Positions 13,116-24,536 of a stretch of 64,000 nucleotides of DNA are shown here, in pieces. This DNA is from Saturnia japonica (taxonomy: Eukaryota > Arthropoda > Insecta > Lepidoptera > Saturniidae). The stretch is taken from positions 10,416,370 through 10,480,369 of the forward strand of contig CM065331.1 in assembly GCA_033032175.1 (NCBI GenBank). Reading direction: 5' to 3'. Below the pieces are notes generated by a model that was given only the letters and a program-made list of their open reading frames with translations, had not been told where the DNA came from and did not search any database. The first letter of the stretch is position 1, and every line of letters starts with the position of its first letter. The position numbers were made by a program, and so were the translations under genes.

Positions 13116-13970
13116 GTGAGTGTTTTTTGTTATACATTACTGTTCGCGATTTTCCCGACGGCAAACGCCTAACGTGCTGGGCCCTAATATATTCAAACTA
13201 TTTGCGTGTCGTGTTCATTCGAACATAGAAAACTGCGTTACGCAGTACGATAATACTAGGAAACTATGTATCTAAGCAAAACAACAAAAACCTTCCTTAG
13301 GCGCGGGCGGCACCACTGGCCGCAATCCCGTCGACCTGGACTGTGTAAGCTGTGCAGTATGTGGGTAGAGTAAACTGTGTGTAAGTGAGTGTAACAGCCT
13401 CAAATCGCATAGGATAGCACACCTTCCCTGGCACTTGCACCGCAACAGTTCAGCAAAAACTCAAAAATCAAAAGTAACACCAACTGGATAACAACTTAAC
13501 AATTCTCAATATGTAATATTCCATAACTCGCAGCAAATACGTACGTGAGCGCTCTCACTAGAGTGGTAGAATGGAGTGTCGGAGAAAGCGGCGTACCGCA
13601 GTCGCGTGCGCCAGTGCACCCCTCCATGTACGTCCCGCAACTCATTCCCCCGCTCTCGTAATCGTTAAATAATTTAGCGAGTGAGCTAAATGAAATTACA
13701 TTTCCATCAATTACTCATAACGTAACGTATTTTAGCTTTTAACCAGTTGGTTGCACAGTTATGCAAGAGTACCTAACTATAATACATGTTTGTAAATATA
13801 AATCTATACCATATAGAGATCTAGACCAATATTATAAAGAGGTAAGATTTTATTTTTGTTTGTTCGTAATGGATAAACTCAAAAGCTACGGGACCGATTT
13901 AAAAATTCTTTCACCAATATAAAGCTACAGTATCAGCGAGTAACATACGCTATATTATAATTGAATAAGC
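13116..13970. other. Downstream of importin exon; no gene seen
   Basis: GC-richer stretch at 13290-13670 followed by AT-rich DNA. No conserved reading frame recognised. It could hold the unrecognised last importin-alpha exon or untranslated sequence. Confidence 0.3.
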
Positions 13971-14171
13971 AATTTCGAAAAGTGCACATATCTGAAAATG
14001 TTCAGAAAATGATAAATACTAATTATTTTCTAAGGTAGTGTAAGAATTATAAAATTTGTTACAATTTGGGTTCAATTAGCAATGGAAAATTACAGGACTT
14101 TTTATGTTAAATGGTATTTTGTATATATATTTAGATATTGTATGTTTATGAGATATGCCCTTTTCGAAATT
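13971..14171. mobile_element. MITE with TTTCGAAAAG terminal inverted repeats, copy A
   Basis: A 201-bp element begins AATTTCGAAAAGTGCACAT and ends with the reverse complement AATTTCGAAAAGGGCATAT. It has no coding capacity. Copy B of the same family is at 14933-15074. Confidence 0.65.
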
Positions 14172-14932
14172 TACGGTATTAAGAACACAAAATTTAAAGA
14201 AAAAAAAACCATATACATTTTGCAAAACCTTCATTTGTTTAAGGTACTTATCTAAAATTTAAACATACCTAATACTTATCAAACAAATAACGCGAGGAAA
14301 AATCACAATAGACTTGACAGCAATCTATCGAACAATCAATGGCTTCGCGAGTGCTCCGGTCAATTTAAAGTAGAAGATACAAAAAAAGAAACAATATTAA
14401 GTAAAAAAGTGAGTGCTCGTTTAGTGAAGGTGACTGAAGCTATTCCGGAAGTCCACAATTCAAATCACCTACTTAACCTACCTTAAGCTGTAACAGACAT
14501 ACTTATTGATGTAATCGTTTAAGAAAGTCGATACTTTGTTGGGGCCTTTCAAAGCTTGTCCTTGTACAAAATAACTTCGACAAATATTTCCAAGAATCTC
14601 TTGTACCATGTATCATTGTAACACTCTCCGGCAATTCTCTCCTGTTCGTCGTCCTGGTGCTCGTCTCTCTTTGTGTTTTAAATGAGGCAAACCTTTTATT
14701 TTTGCGGTTTTTATGACAACATGTTTATATTTCTTAGTATTTCTTACACTCCTTTTCTTTTTTTTTCGTAATTTCATCGTCGGAATTAGAAAAACTCATT
14801 AAGGAAGCCCAACGGCACGTGTTTACAAGCAACTGACAGCCCAATGACTGATGGATGATACAATATTTTAATGTATTAAATCTAAAGAGGCAAAAACATT
14901 TTGGTGGATATCGATTTTATGTTTAATGTAAT
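14172..14932. other. AT-rich spacer between two MITEs; nothing recognised
   Basis: No convincing open reading frame, RNA gene or repeat end was found. Confidence 0.4.
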
Positions 14933-15074
14933 AATTTCGAAAAGGGCACATCTCCTAGAATCGTTGTGTTCTACCCTTTTCGAACATAATAGATGCAGGG
15001 AACCATTTAGATTACATTTAAATTAAAAAATAAATTTGTCAAAATATGCGATGAGTTTTGCCCTTTTCGAAATT
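14933..15074. mobile_element. MITE with TTTCGAAAAG terminal inverted repeats, copy B
   Basis: A 142-bp element begins AATTTCGAAAAGGGCACATC and ends TTTTGCCCTTTTCGAAATT, an inverted match. A third partial end (ACCCTTTTCGAA, about 14980-14992) lies inside it, suggesting a composite or internally duplicated copy. Confidence 0.65.
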
Positions 15075-15144
15075 GCATATTCAATTAGAAAAAAATATTT
15101 ATTCCTCATAAAAATGTCGATAGTTATACACAAAGTATAAACAA

Positions 15145-15215
15145 TTGTATGCACGGGTGCGTTGGCAATGTTTGTCGTATAAAATTAACACGGACGAAAC
15201 CGTGGGGCACAGTTA
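15145..15215 (-). repeat. Fragment of the CTGTGCCCCGCGG interspersed repeat
   Basis: Reading the minus strand gives CTGTGCCCCACGGTTTCGTC, the same terminus as at 35262 (+) and 62805 (-). The flanking AAAATTAACACGG and GTTTGT-GTATAAAATT stretches match 62740-62790. Confidence 0.55.
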
Positions 15216-17029
15216 ATATTTACAGTGAGAATTGGCGTTCGTGTCATGTCCAGTGTCACACTAGAAGCGCCGTTCCGTACAGAAAAACTGGAAACCGAGT
15301 AACAGAAAATGCTAAACCTCAAATAGTGGTTTGCAATTACACAACAAGAAAAGCTCTTTATGTTTTTCTGCATCTTCTTATTTAATGGCAACGAGTGTTT
15401 TTACACAATTATGTCAAGGTTACGTGGATAGGATACTATTCTAATTTTGTTTAAATAAACAATGCAGCAACAAGATGGTGGCTCTCTAGTTAAAACGGTT
15501 TTGTTTGTTTTTCTGGCAACTTAAATTCATTTTTCTAGTTGTTATTATTTATAATCGACCTCACTTGTGCATAATAACCAAACTATATAACTCAAAATGT
15601 TACCAATCTTGTTACAAATACAAAAAAATAAAAATCACAACATGGCGGCTCAAGTTCCTGCCGTAAATCTCAGCTCTCTATAGTGTGCACACATACATGC
15701 CAACGCAGCGCGCAGTGGCTCATCTTCTGATAAATAAAGTCATAATGTATCCAAATTCTGAATTCCGATATACTGGCGGAAGCAGGGAACAGAGAGTAGA
15801 GTTCCTCATCCGCCATAGAAAGGGGAGGACCCTCCGACCAGACGGACGATATGCCTGGCGGGCAGCTGCCCAACGGTTGTAGTCGGGTTCTTGTATATAT
15901 ACTCAATTGTTGAGTTAATTTCTATAGCGCGATGTAGGATGACTCGTATATGGCTCGATAGATGTCGCTGATGTGTCGCTATGTAGGGTGCGTCAGTTGT
16001 AGCGAGAGATGTTGCTACAGATATTAAGTTTGTTTTACATGTTATAAAAGAATACTTTGGATACATATTGAATTATTTATTAAACTAAAAGCTGAGAGTT
16101 ACTATAGAGACATCGCAACATACATATCTCGCTCATTCTGTAATATACGCAGCGTAGCGCCGCGCCGCCGGAACTCTATGAGTTCGCTCGTTTGAGAATA
16201 TGATACAAGTTTTAGTTAGTAACTGCTTGTCTAGTGAATGCACAGCGATTGTTCATGTCCGTCTGGATCGTCATGAGAGACGCACTGAGACACCTTGACA
16301 CGTCGCGTCGTGTCACGAGATCGGACAGTCTATGCCCTTAGTAGTTGCTAAGGGACGTTGACCCCGTGGTATCTGCGAGTAAAACAAATTTTTTAAATAA
16401 AAAACAAAGCACATCTCAAAACAAATGAACATTTTCCTACGCCGGTGTTGTCTCGTGTTAGTGTATTGCATAATAATTGTTTGAAGAGTTGTGTTGTTGT
16501 GCAGGATGAGGAAACTGTGCTGATGCGGGCGAGACTGTTGTGAGCGCTCCTCCCTCTCCCACCGCCCTCTCGCGTAGCCGCTGTGACGTCGAGCGCTCGC
16601 ATTGTATCTAGGCCTAGATACGCCTACAGGCTGAAGAACCAAATCAACCTCTACTCTATATCACTTTCACTAGTTACCATAACTTTTTATATTTTCTTAT
16701 AGTTAAGTTTTTATTGTGTTCTATGTGATTCTATTATACGTTTGCGTTATTTCGTAATTTAGGGATTCTTAGTATTGTAAGAAAAGTGAACGAGTTTTTT
16801 GTATTAAAATCACTATTACGACATATTTACATTGAACTACCTAAACAAGAAAACACAAAGGTCCATTCATAGAATCTTCATTTTTTTTAGCGACTTCTGA
16901 ATATAATAACGGAATTGTAGTGTTCACTTCATCGTCGTTATAACCGAAATCCACTGTATTCAGGGTTGTTGTTCGGCCGCCAAGTGCATTCTATGTACAA
17001 ACAACTTATTGTGTTTAAATGTTTAATAC
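15216..17029. other. Gene desert with unassigned GC-richer blocks
   Basis: Blocks at 15650-15880, 16130-16330 and 16510-16640 are GC-richer and may be repeat-derived, but none gives a recognisable protein. No exon can be supported. Confidence 0.3.
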
Positions 17030-17110
17030 AAATCCACGGCCGGTGAAGCTGTGAAAACGTCTAATGGTTCCAGGGTCCATAAAGATAACAGTATAGTCAG
17101 TTGGAAAAAT
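17030..17110 (+). mobile_element. Diverged 3' tail of the Jockey-type LINE
   Basis: GGCCGGTGAAGCTGTGAAAA and GATAACAGTATAGTCAGTT correspond to the 3' end shared by 11978-12164, 21255 (-) and 55535-55633, with more substitutions. An A-rich stretch follows. Confidence 0.5.
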
Positions 17111-17871
17111 AGAAAATAAATAATGGGTGTTTTTATCTGCATGAGAACTTTCGATAGAGATAACTTTTGAATGACGTTTATCAAATTAACAGATGAATAG
17201 ATTAACACTTTAACAACGATACCAAATTGTGATAATTTATTTTCAAACCCAGAGTTCATTTTATGTTCGTTTAATTTTCCTTCTGAGCAGGTTATTCGTT
17301 TCATACATTTACATAACATTCCATACACTTACATAACATTCCATAAATTTTTTTATGTTTTATTTCAATTTGAAGTATTCAACCCCTTAAAAACATCGAT
17401 TGCAATACCTGTGGGATTAATTTGTTTCTTTATAATGTCGGGATTATTATTTGAACACTGTTTACTCATTTCGCTTATCAAATAGATACATGTAATATTT
17501 GTGCAAAATGGCGGCAGTGTTCTGACAAGTTTCTACTATACCAAAGTAGACTCTTAATAGATAATGTTGTTTTTCTGAAATTAATACCTATGCTTAGGAA
17601 AACTATTTTTACTACACTTTTAGATCTTTACCTTTCCATATATTCAGTGTTGAACATTTTGACAGTTCCGACATAGTAGGTACCTATTGTATGTATGTGT
17701 GTATGTTTGTTACACGCGATATATCGAGTAATAGTACATTATGGTACAAGTGTGTAATGTTGGTGAATACCGCTGAGGCGCCATTGAGACCCGAGCCGTT
17801 AGGTGAAGCCGTGAGGGTCTTAAGAGAGCCGAGGACGGTAATCACCAATACACACGAGTATCATACGACGT

Positions 17872-18490
17872 TTTTCAACACACTTGTGAAGAAAATAATA
17901 ATAAAAAAATCATTTTTCCTTGGAGTTTTCAGGTAGTAAACTTTGCATAACGTTAAGGGCTTCAGATCTTATATCGGGCGGTGTACAACATAAATCATTT
18001 TCTTCATAACCAGTACTTGTAGACATTTTAATTAATAAATAACTAAAATTTCAATAGTGACGAGTTGTGAATTTTTTTTCGCTATGGCGGGAAAAATTAA
18101 TCAGTTTGCGCGCATCTAACAATGGCGATCGGCCATAGACTAAAGGAATGATGTTTCTTTTTTTTGCTTTCCGCAGATAGCGTTTTAGCCACGTATAAAA
18201 TGGGGAATTTAAAGTTTTCTATAATACAGAGAAAACAAAAGTTATATTTGAGTGAAAGTTTTATTTATTAAACACGTACAAGTTGAAATTATATTTGTTC
18301 TATTGATCATTATCTTTTTTGTATCGAAACTTTTTTAAGAACAAAGCAACTCGACCAATAAAATAGAAAAAAAACTCTATAACTCACTTGTGAATAATAG
18401 CAATGAAAAAGTCACAGTTTGATTACAGGTGTCATTATGTGCCTAATTGCGGTGATATTAGAGCCACTTTATGAGCAAGTGTGTTGAAAA
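17872..18490 (-). mobile_element. 619-bp element with perfect 15-bp terminal inverted repeats
   Basis: TTTTCAACACACTTG (17872-17886) is perfectly inverted at 18476-18490. A second CACTTGTGAA subterminal motif lies at 18387-18396. On the minus strand it carries a short frame (17910-18026) that resembles the start of a tyrosine-recombinase-like protein, so it looks like an internally deleted derivative of a larger element. A target duplication is not clear. The superfamily is uncertain. Confidence 0.65.
17910..18026 (-). pseudogene. Remnant 38-codon frame, recombinase-like N-terminus
   Basis: ATG at 18026 opens a 38-residue frame beginning MSTSTGYEEN and ending in LLPENSKEK before TGA (17910-17912). 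The LLPE-S motif preceded by an acidic leader recalls the N-terminus of Crypton-like tyrosine-recombinase proteins found in many insect genomes, where the sequence would continue for several hundred residues. Here the frame stops 24 bases inside the terminal inverted repeat. The family assignment comes from memory of the motif and is tentative. No catalytic residues are present, so it cannot be active. Confidence 0.4.
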
Positions 18491-18934
18491 TATATATACA
18501 TTACATATGATACATATAATATATTATCATTTAATTTACAAAATGTATGCGATGTATCGAATGTTGATATTGAATATTACTGATTCACCGATGCATATTA
18601 TCAGATATGCATAATATGCTTGCTTCGGGATCTCGAGTAACCGAATAAAACATATTTCTGACTTGTCGTTATTAATTTTTATTTTTATTAAATATGTAAG
18701 TTTATATTATACCTATTCCAAAGACGTATATAAACGTATTGCAAAGAAACCGATGCTTAATAAATCTCATTATTTGATACGATTATTATTGGGTATGTTA
18801 TATTGTGTCGTGATAACAACAAGCACTTTCAATTACATATATCATGAAAACTAGTTTTGATCGAGACTTTGTTCCCGTTGTCATTGAAATGAAACTTATA
18901 TGAGACATACAAATAAACATTCTGGTGAGAAGTA

Positions 18935-19292
18935 TAGTTAAACCATACGGCTTGTTTTGCATTTCAAACAACACTTACTGTACTGCTCTGTCGAGTCTCA
19001 TTTAAATAAGTTTTGTTGGAACTATCAACTACCTCAGATAATATCAGATAATAAAGGTGCCATATATGTTAGACTTAAGATATATTTAACATACATACAA
19101 GTACATACAGTTAAACCATACGGCTTGTTTTGCATTTCAAACAACATTTACTGTATTATTTCTCCGCACGACAACGTTATGTTCAATCGAGTCTACTGCG
19201 GCTCTGTCGAGTCTCATTTAAATAAGTTTTGTTAGAAATATCAACTACCTCAGATAATAAAGGTGACATATATGTTAGACTTAAGATATATT
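18935..19292. repeat. Tandem duplication, two copies of ~150-185 bp
   Basis: Copy 1 (18935-19088) and copy 2 (19108-19292) share AGTTAAACCATACGGCTTGT, GTCGAGTCTCATTTAAATAA and TATGTTAGACTTAAGATATA. Copy 2 holds about 45 extra bases (centred on 19185); copy 1 has a duplicated ATCAGATA. No coding evidence. Confidence 0.8.
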
Positions 19293-19579
19293 TTTTTACA
19301 ATTTTATTCGCCTAACCAAATAATTTTAAGATGGAAATATTTGTAATCAATTTAATAACATAAGAAAAAAATAAATTATAATTCAGAAGCTCCCTCGTCT
19401 TCTTCTGTCCCATCACTTTCTATCCCAGATGCTTGTGAATACAGACACGGTTATGTGATTTCTCCGATATTTACAATGATGCATGATATTAGGGTGTTAC
19501 AATTTTAAATTAAAAATTTATTAAATTAAAAGTACTTCCAGAATATAAGTACTTGTAACTATCATATTTCATGTCAATG

Positions 19580-19800
19580 CTAGATGTGCCCGCGACTTCG
19601 TCCTCGTGTATGAAAAACAGCTATTGAAACTAGTACCTATGACGGTCGGCTTGCACCCCCTAGGAATAATAAAAAAATATCACAATATCTTCTTTCATAA
19701 AATGTTATATTAAAGCTTTAAGAAACTACGATTTTTATAAGCAGTACGCTTCTCCGGTCGTCCATGTGAGCGAAGCCGCAGGCATAGCTAGTCATTGAAT
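19580..19800. repeat. Two facing fragments of the CTGTGCCCGCG interspersed repeat
   Basis: CTAGATGTGCCCGCGACTTC (+, about 19581) and CTAGCTATGCCTGCGGCTTC (read on -, about 19791-19772) are diverged copies of the same terminus in opposite orientation. Confidence 0.5.
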
Positions 19801-20160
19801 AAATGTACGTAAGTAGGCATATTCTACTATTATATGTCTTCACAATATTTTTTTATTTTCTAAATTATGAGCCCAGGGGCCCCTGTATGACTAAAGATGG
19901 CCACATTATTGACATTCCCTACTTAAAACCTTAGCAGCCATGGGATACTAGATCAACTGGATCCGAATGCAGCAGAAGCTCTGAAGCAACTTATAATCAA
20001 AAATAAAATTTAGACATTAAAAGATAATAACAATATGTTTTATGGTAGACTAAACAATAATTATCGTCAAGCTAAAAACCTTAAACAATATATTATTTTG
20101 TACGAACTACCTCCATGATCGAGAAGTTTTAATAGATTTCTCAACTTATTATTCATTTAG

Positions 20161-20415
20161 CAATCGGGACTGGTTGCGCCGAGTATACACACCATTATAT
20201 ATTCTAACCTTCTCTTTATCTATCATATATATTTATTCGATTCCTTTTAAATATACCCTACATTCCTTCACATTGCCCCCGCTCTCGTCCCTACCTCAAA
20301 AAGTCAAGTGTGTTCTTAATGAGTTATTCGATTCCTTTTAAATATACCCTACATTCCTTCACATTTCCCCCCGCTCTCGTCCCTACCTCAAAAAGTCAAG
20401 TGTGTTCTTAATGAG
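20161..20415. repeat. ~150-bp dispersed repeat, first copy with partial tandem duplication
   Basis: The unit runs from AATCGGGACTGGTTGCGCCG to AAGTCAAGTGTGTTCTTAAT. Its second half is duplicated immediately after (20326-20414). Related copies are at 20682-20835 and 23097-23195. Family unknown; an LTR or DNA-element fragment is possible. Confidence 0.65.
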
Positions 20416-20480
20416 ACGCCTAAGTACAGCGAGAAAATCAAAATTGGAGACGCCTAAGTACAGCGAGAAAATCAAAATTG
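20413..20480. repeat. Two perfect 34-bp tandem units
   Basis: GAGACGCCTAAGTACAGCGA and the following 14 bases are repeated exactly at 20413-20446 and 20447-20480. Confidence 0.9.
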
Positions 20481-20681
20481 AAGCTCATCACCTTCTTCCC
20501 GAGAGTGAGCACACAACAATGGGCTGATATGATAGACCTCATCGAAATTATCCGCATATTGCTTACATTCACAGAAGTACGTTACAATTGTAGATCATAA
20601 TCCGGTTACATCGTAAAGATGCTAACTACTTTGCTATCTTTGAACACGGGATCAGGGTTGATGGACTTGCTTGTTTGCGGG

Positions 20682-20835
20682 TAATCGGGACTGGTAGCGC
20701 CGAGTATACACACCATTATATATTCTAACCTTCTCTTTTATCTATCATATATATTTATTCGATTCCTTTTAAATATACCCTACATTCCTTCACATTTCCC
20801 CCGCTCTCGTCCCTACCTCAAAAGTCAAGTGTGTC
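20682..20835. repeat. ~150-bp dispersed repeat, second copy
   Basis: AATCGGGACTGGTAGCGCCG to CAAAAGTCAAGTGTGT, nearly identical to 20161-20315. Confidence 0.7.
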
Positions 20836-21254
20836 TGCCGCTGTACTGAAGCACCACGCGCGCGTGCCATTAAAACGCATATATATATATATATATACAA
20901 GTTGCCTCAACCGCAGGTAGTCAACCTTACATTCGACCATCCTGACAACGTATATGTCCTCATACACGTAAATCATTACTGTCTTGAACCAATCAATTCT
21001 CAAGAACTCAGTAATCAAGTATTTATGCGAACCAGTCAATTCCTCGTGACAGCATCTCCATCAATCATAAGTAACAATCATGTAAGGACAGGTAGAATCT
21101 TGTCTTGTAGGTGGAAGGATTTCGTATTTTCGTCACAACTGTGGATCTTGCCAAGTTGATCAATTTAGCAGAGTTTTGGTCGGCGTCAACAGGGCCTGAT
21201 CTGCTGGTCGACGATTCCATGTCCCAGTCACAAGGCCGGGAACGTTTAGACACA

Positions 21255-22841
21255 ACTGACTACACTGTTAGCCTTAGGGGCCCTATCGTCAAACAGAGCC
21301 GCTGCGGCTTTTACAGCTTCACCGGACTTGGGGGCGAGCGCTTAGGGCACTCAGCCGCGAAAGTTTGTGACGACCCGCACGAGGGTGCCAGAGTGGCCGA
21401 ACCTCGGCTCGGGCGGTCGTCGCGAATGCGAAAAAGTCGCGATCTAACTAATTCCCTAATCTTATGAGAATTCGAGCTAACTAATATATACTCATATGCA
21501 CGTTCCCCTCCTCCTGGGAGGAAAGAAGGAACCGTGCGTATGTGTATTCAGTAATCGGAATGGTTTTTCTACACTAACTAGCGCATTAGTCTAACTAGCG
21601 CAAAAAAAGAAAAAAAAGGTCCCTTACAGAACCTATGTACCTGTGTGGTGTGCACGTGTGTGTGTTCATACGTGTGTAATGTTGTGTGTGGGTAACTAAG
21701 TGTTGCACGTATAGTGTCACTTTGTATCGCGCGGGCGGCTGCCTGACCCAAGGGCTTCACACCGAGGAACGGACCTAGGCTTGGGTTGCCGCTAGAGAGG
21801 GTGGACGTGACGGGTGTGCGGGAGCGAAGTTGACCGCCCGTCCTCTGCGGAGAGAACGGTGGTTACGCGGGCGTGGGCGGTGGCACGCTCTGTTTGGAGA
21901 GACGGTGTCGGCGTAGAACGCGTTAGCTTTTTCGGTTTGGTCGGGCGGGTCAGTGAATATATTACGCGGCCGGCGTTTTCTCCGGCAGGCGTTGGGGTCG
22001 GGAACATAAGAAGCTGCCGCTTTTATTAAGGGATTCGCGTGGTTCGACGTGGTGTCGAAATACGAGCGAGAAAGGTGTTTGGCATATGCATGTATCGAGG
22101 GAAGGTCCATATCTCTATGGAGATCCTCCATACGAACAAACCAGGGGGCACCGGTAAGGCGGTGAAGAAACTTGTTCTGGATGGCTTGTAAGCGTTCCCA
22201 GTTATAACTTGGCATATGTGCGAACGCAACGCAGCTATATGTCATGATCGGACGGATACACATCTTGTAGAGCGTAAGCTTGTGTCTCGTGGACATTTTG
22301 CTTGCAGCACATAACAGAGGATGCAGTCGGGCGAGGGTCCAGGAGGCCCTTTTCCTAACCAGATTGATGTAGCGTATAAAGGAGAGTCTACTGTCTAGGG
22401 TTACACCTAGATATTTGGTCGCCTTTTCCCAGGGGATCGGATTACCGAAGAGTTCAAGGGGCTTGTCCTTGAGTTTTTGCGGTATCTGTGTGGCGGTTTG
22501 GTCGAAGAGCACCGCTGCGCTCTTCGTGGGGTTTATGGCTATTCGCCATTCGTTAAACCACTTCCCGAGAGTAGTCACGGCTCTTTGGATTCTACATTTG
22601 AGGTTTCTCGTTTGCCTTTGAGAGGAGTATATGACTGTATCGTCAGCGTATAAGCCTACTTCAACTTTCTCTTCAAGTTTTGGTAGGTCACTGACGAACA
22701 GATTGAAGAGGCTAGGTGCCAGGATGGAACCTTGGGGGACGCCTGAGCGTATGGGATGGGGTGTGGATAGTTCACCTTCCACTCTGTAGCGAAAGGTGCG
22801 GTCTTTGAGGTAATCGCGGATGATTTTAACTAATCTATCGG
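21255..22841 (-). mobile_element. 5'-truncated Jockey-type non-LTR retrotransposon
   Basis: The minus strand carries the C-terminal part of a reverse transcriptase (22841 to 21775), then a GC-rich 3' untranslated region ending at about 21255 in GCTAACAGTGTAGTCAGTT. The same 3' region recurs at 11978-12164, 27606-28034 and 55535-55633, so this is an interspersed family active in this genome. The 5' end (endonuclease and N-terminal RT) is missing. No poly(A) is left at its 3' end, and a target duplication is not convincing. Confidence 0.85.
21775..22782 (-). pseudogene. LINE reverse transcriptase, C-terminal fragment
   Basis: The open frame of 335 codons is the C-terminal portion of a non-LTR retrotransposon reverse transcriptase. 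SGVPQGSILAPSLFNLFVSD (RT block 4) begins near residue 13, the catalytic YADDT motif follows near residue 45, and the thumb-like segment with TKYLGVTLD and the C-terminal RPIMTYSCVAF region come next. Homology continues upstream of the first ATG to about 22841 (DRLVKIIRDYL), so the annotated Met is internal and not a true start. The fragment lacks the endonuclease and first RT blocks and is not functional alone. The preserved frame and YADD motif indicate a fairly young insertion. Best fit is the Jockey clade; exact family needs a repeat library. Confidence 0.85.
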
Positions 22842-23096
22842 GGCCCTTACACTGTTTCTGTTTTTGCTTTTATACATTTTTTTCCTTAATATTTGTATAC
22901 CACCCACATTCATTCTGCAAAACGGAAGGTAGTCACGTTTTTTTTAAAGAAATGTTTTGAGTAACCTTACAATTATTTTTCTTTAGTTCTTTAGTTTACT
23001 TATGTACGTATTTTCGCTCTTTGTTATTGTGAAACGGGTAGAGCGACGAGTAAGTTCGATATTATGAAGCTACGACGCTTCATGGCCGGGGGTATA
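22842..23096. other. Spacer; nothing recognised
   Basis: AT-rich DNA with no exon or repeat end that I can support. Confidence 0.35.
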
Positions 23097-23195
23097 TGGT
23101 TGCGCCGAGTATACACACCATTCGATTCCCTTTAAATATACCCTACATTCCTTCACATTTCCCCCCGCTCTCGTCCCTACACCTCAGAAAGTCAG
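23097..23195. repeat. ~150-bp dispersed repeat, third copy (internally shortened)
   Basis: GGTTGCGCCGAGTATACACA joins directly to CCATTCGATTCCCTTTAAAT, skipping about 45 bases present in the copies at 20161 and 20682. Confidence 0.65.
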
Positions 23196-23499
23196 TGAAA
23201 CAGTCTCATTAATTCAATGAATAATCGTTGCCGACAAGTTCTGAATAGCAGAGGAGCCCATACTTGTATTAAATTGTTCTATTCTTTCACAATAAATACA
23301 TTTTCTTTAGAAATTTCATTTTGTAAGAAAAAAGTTTAGTTTCTTATGTATCTTAGTTTCTAAAGTATATTCTAATATTGTTCATTTCTGTTATTAAAAG
23401 AACTTATAAAGACAACAGCTGTTATTTTTAAATCATAGAACCCTAAAGATAGGAAGTAACTCATCCACAAGACATGATAGGTATTTCAAGTCCAATCAC

Positions 23500-24475
23500 C
23501 AGATAGGGTTCTTGCCTGGTATTTCTGGATGCTTGGAACATAACACTTTAAAAGAGGAAAGTTTCAAAGATGCCCGGACACATGAGTGGCATTCCAAGGC
23601 TGTTGCTTTACAATCATTGACATAATATTTCAGCCAATTTACACAACCCCTTAATAATAATAAACCTATGTTATGTATTTTTAGTAAAACCATTCTCTGT
23701 TTCTTTATTACAATAAAACGACTCCATCGGCAATATTTTTTATTCACTCTTCTATCAACTGTTTTAAAACCATAGACTTAAAAGTTTTATACAATCATAG
23801 ACTAAAATCATTATGATGGTCATTGTTTTCCAATAAGAATCAGTTTCAAACATCACTGTCATTAATTTTATGATCCACTTTTGGGACATCCTTTGGACAA
23901 TAAATCTTACTTATTATCATAATTCTTAAACTTATTATATGGCACATCAATAAGGTTTATTGTAAAACCTAACACAATTACCTGAAAAACATTTATTAGT
24001 CTTACACATTATGTGTGTAATACATAATACCACAATAGTCTTTTTGAGCCTAAAAGATGGAATGACTATTTTGTATTTATTTCTAGTATTAAAATTGTGC
24101 CTGTGATTTACAAGTTCAAAATTATGTAGGTTTTTTCGAACATACATACAATTATCCAAGCAGTATCGAAAGGGCAAAGTTAAGATACTAAATTCTTGAA
24201 ACTTATTCCTCAGTGATTCACATGAAATCCCATGTCATAAATTGCCTAAAAAACCTGTTTTTGTTGTACAGGTACATTATAATATCTACTTCAACTGCTG
24301 AACCCCACAGTAAAATACCATAGAACATTAAACTGTGGGAGTAAGTGAAATAGACTAGCCTAGTAGTAGCAATATCTGATAACTGGGGAATCTTATACAC
24401 TGTGTATGCAGCAGAACTTAATTTCTCTGCTAAGGTTTTAATGTCAGGACCCCATTGTCACTTCCCATCAAGTGT
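23500..24475 (-). pseudogene. Decayed LINE reverse transcriptase (C-terminal region)
   Basis: Read on the minus strand, 24475-24218 gives LDGK-QWG then TTRLVYFTYSHSLMFYGILL, and 24177-23947 gives YVRKNLHNFELVNHRHNFNT followed by RNKYKIVIP. These match in order the region downstream of the YADD block in CR1/Jockey-type RTs (L-Y-F-Y-HS-M-YGI-LWG and then H-YNTRN-L). Two frame changes and stops show it is dead. The segment below 23947 may be its 3' tail. A second remnant of the same family is at 31690-32095. Confidence 0.75.
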
Positions 24476-24515
24476 GTCTGTGTGTGATCTGTCTTCAAAT
24501 AAGAACAACTTTAAG

Positions 24516-24536
24516 CCCCCCCCCCCCCCCCCCCCC
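24516..24536 (+). repeat. Poly(C) run of 21
   Basis: An uninterrupted run of 21 C residues preceded by AACTTTAAG. Such runs are rare in this AT-rich setting. Confidence 0.95.

Noticed and set aside
21814..22029. Plus-strand frames over the LINE RT
   Set aside because: Antisense shadows of the reverse transcriptase frame.
22847..22855. TACACTGTT at both ends of the minus-strand LINE as a target duplication
   Set aside because: The second copy lies inside the element's own conserved 3' end, so the match is coincidental.
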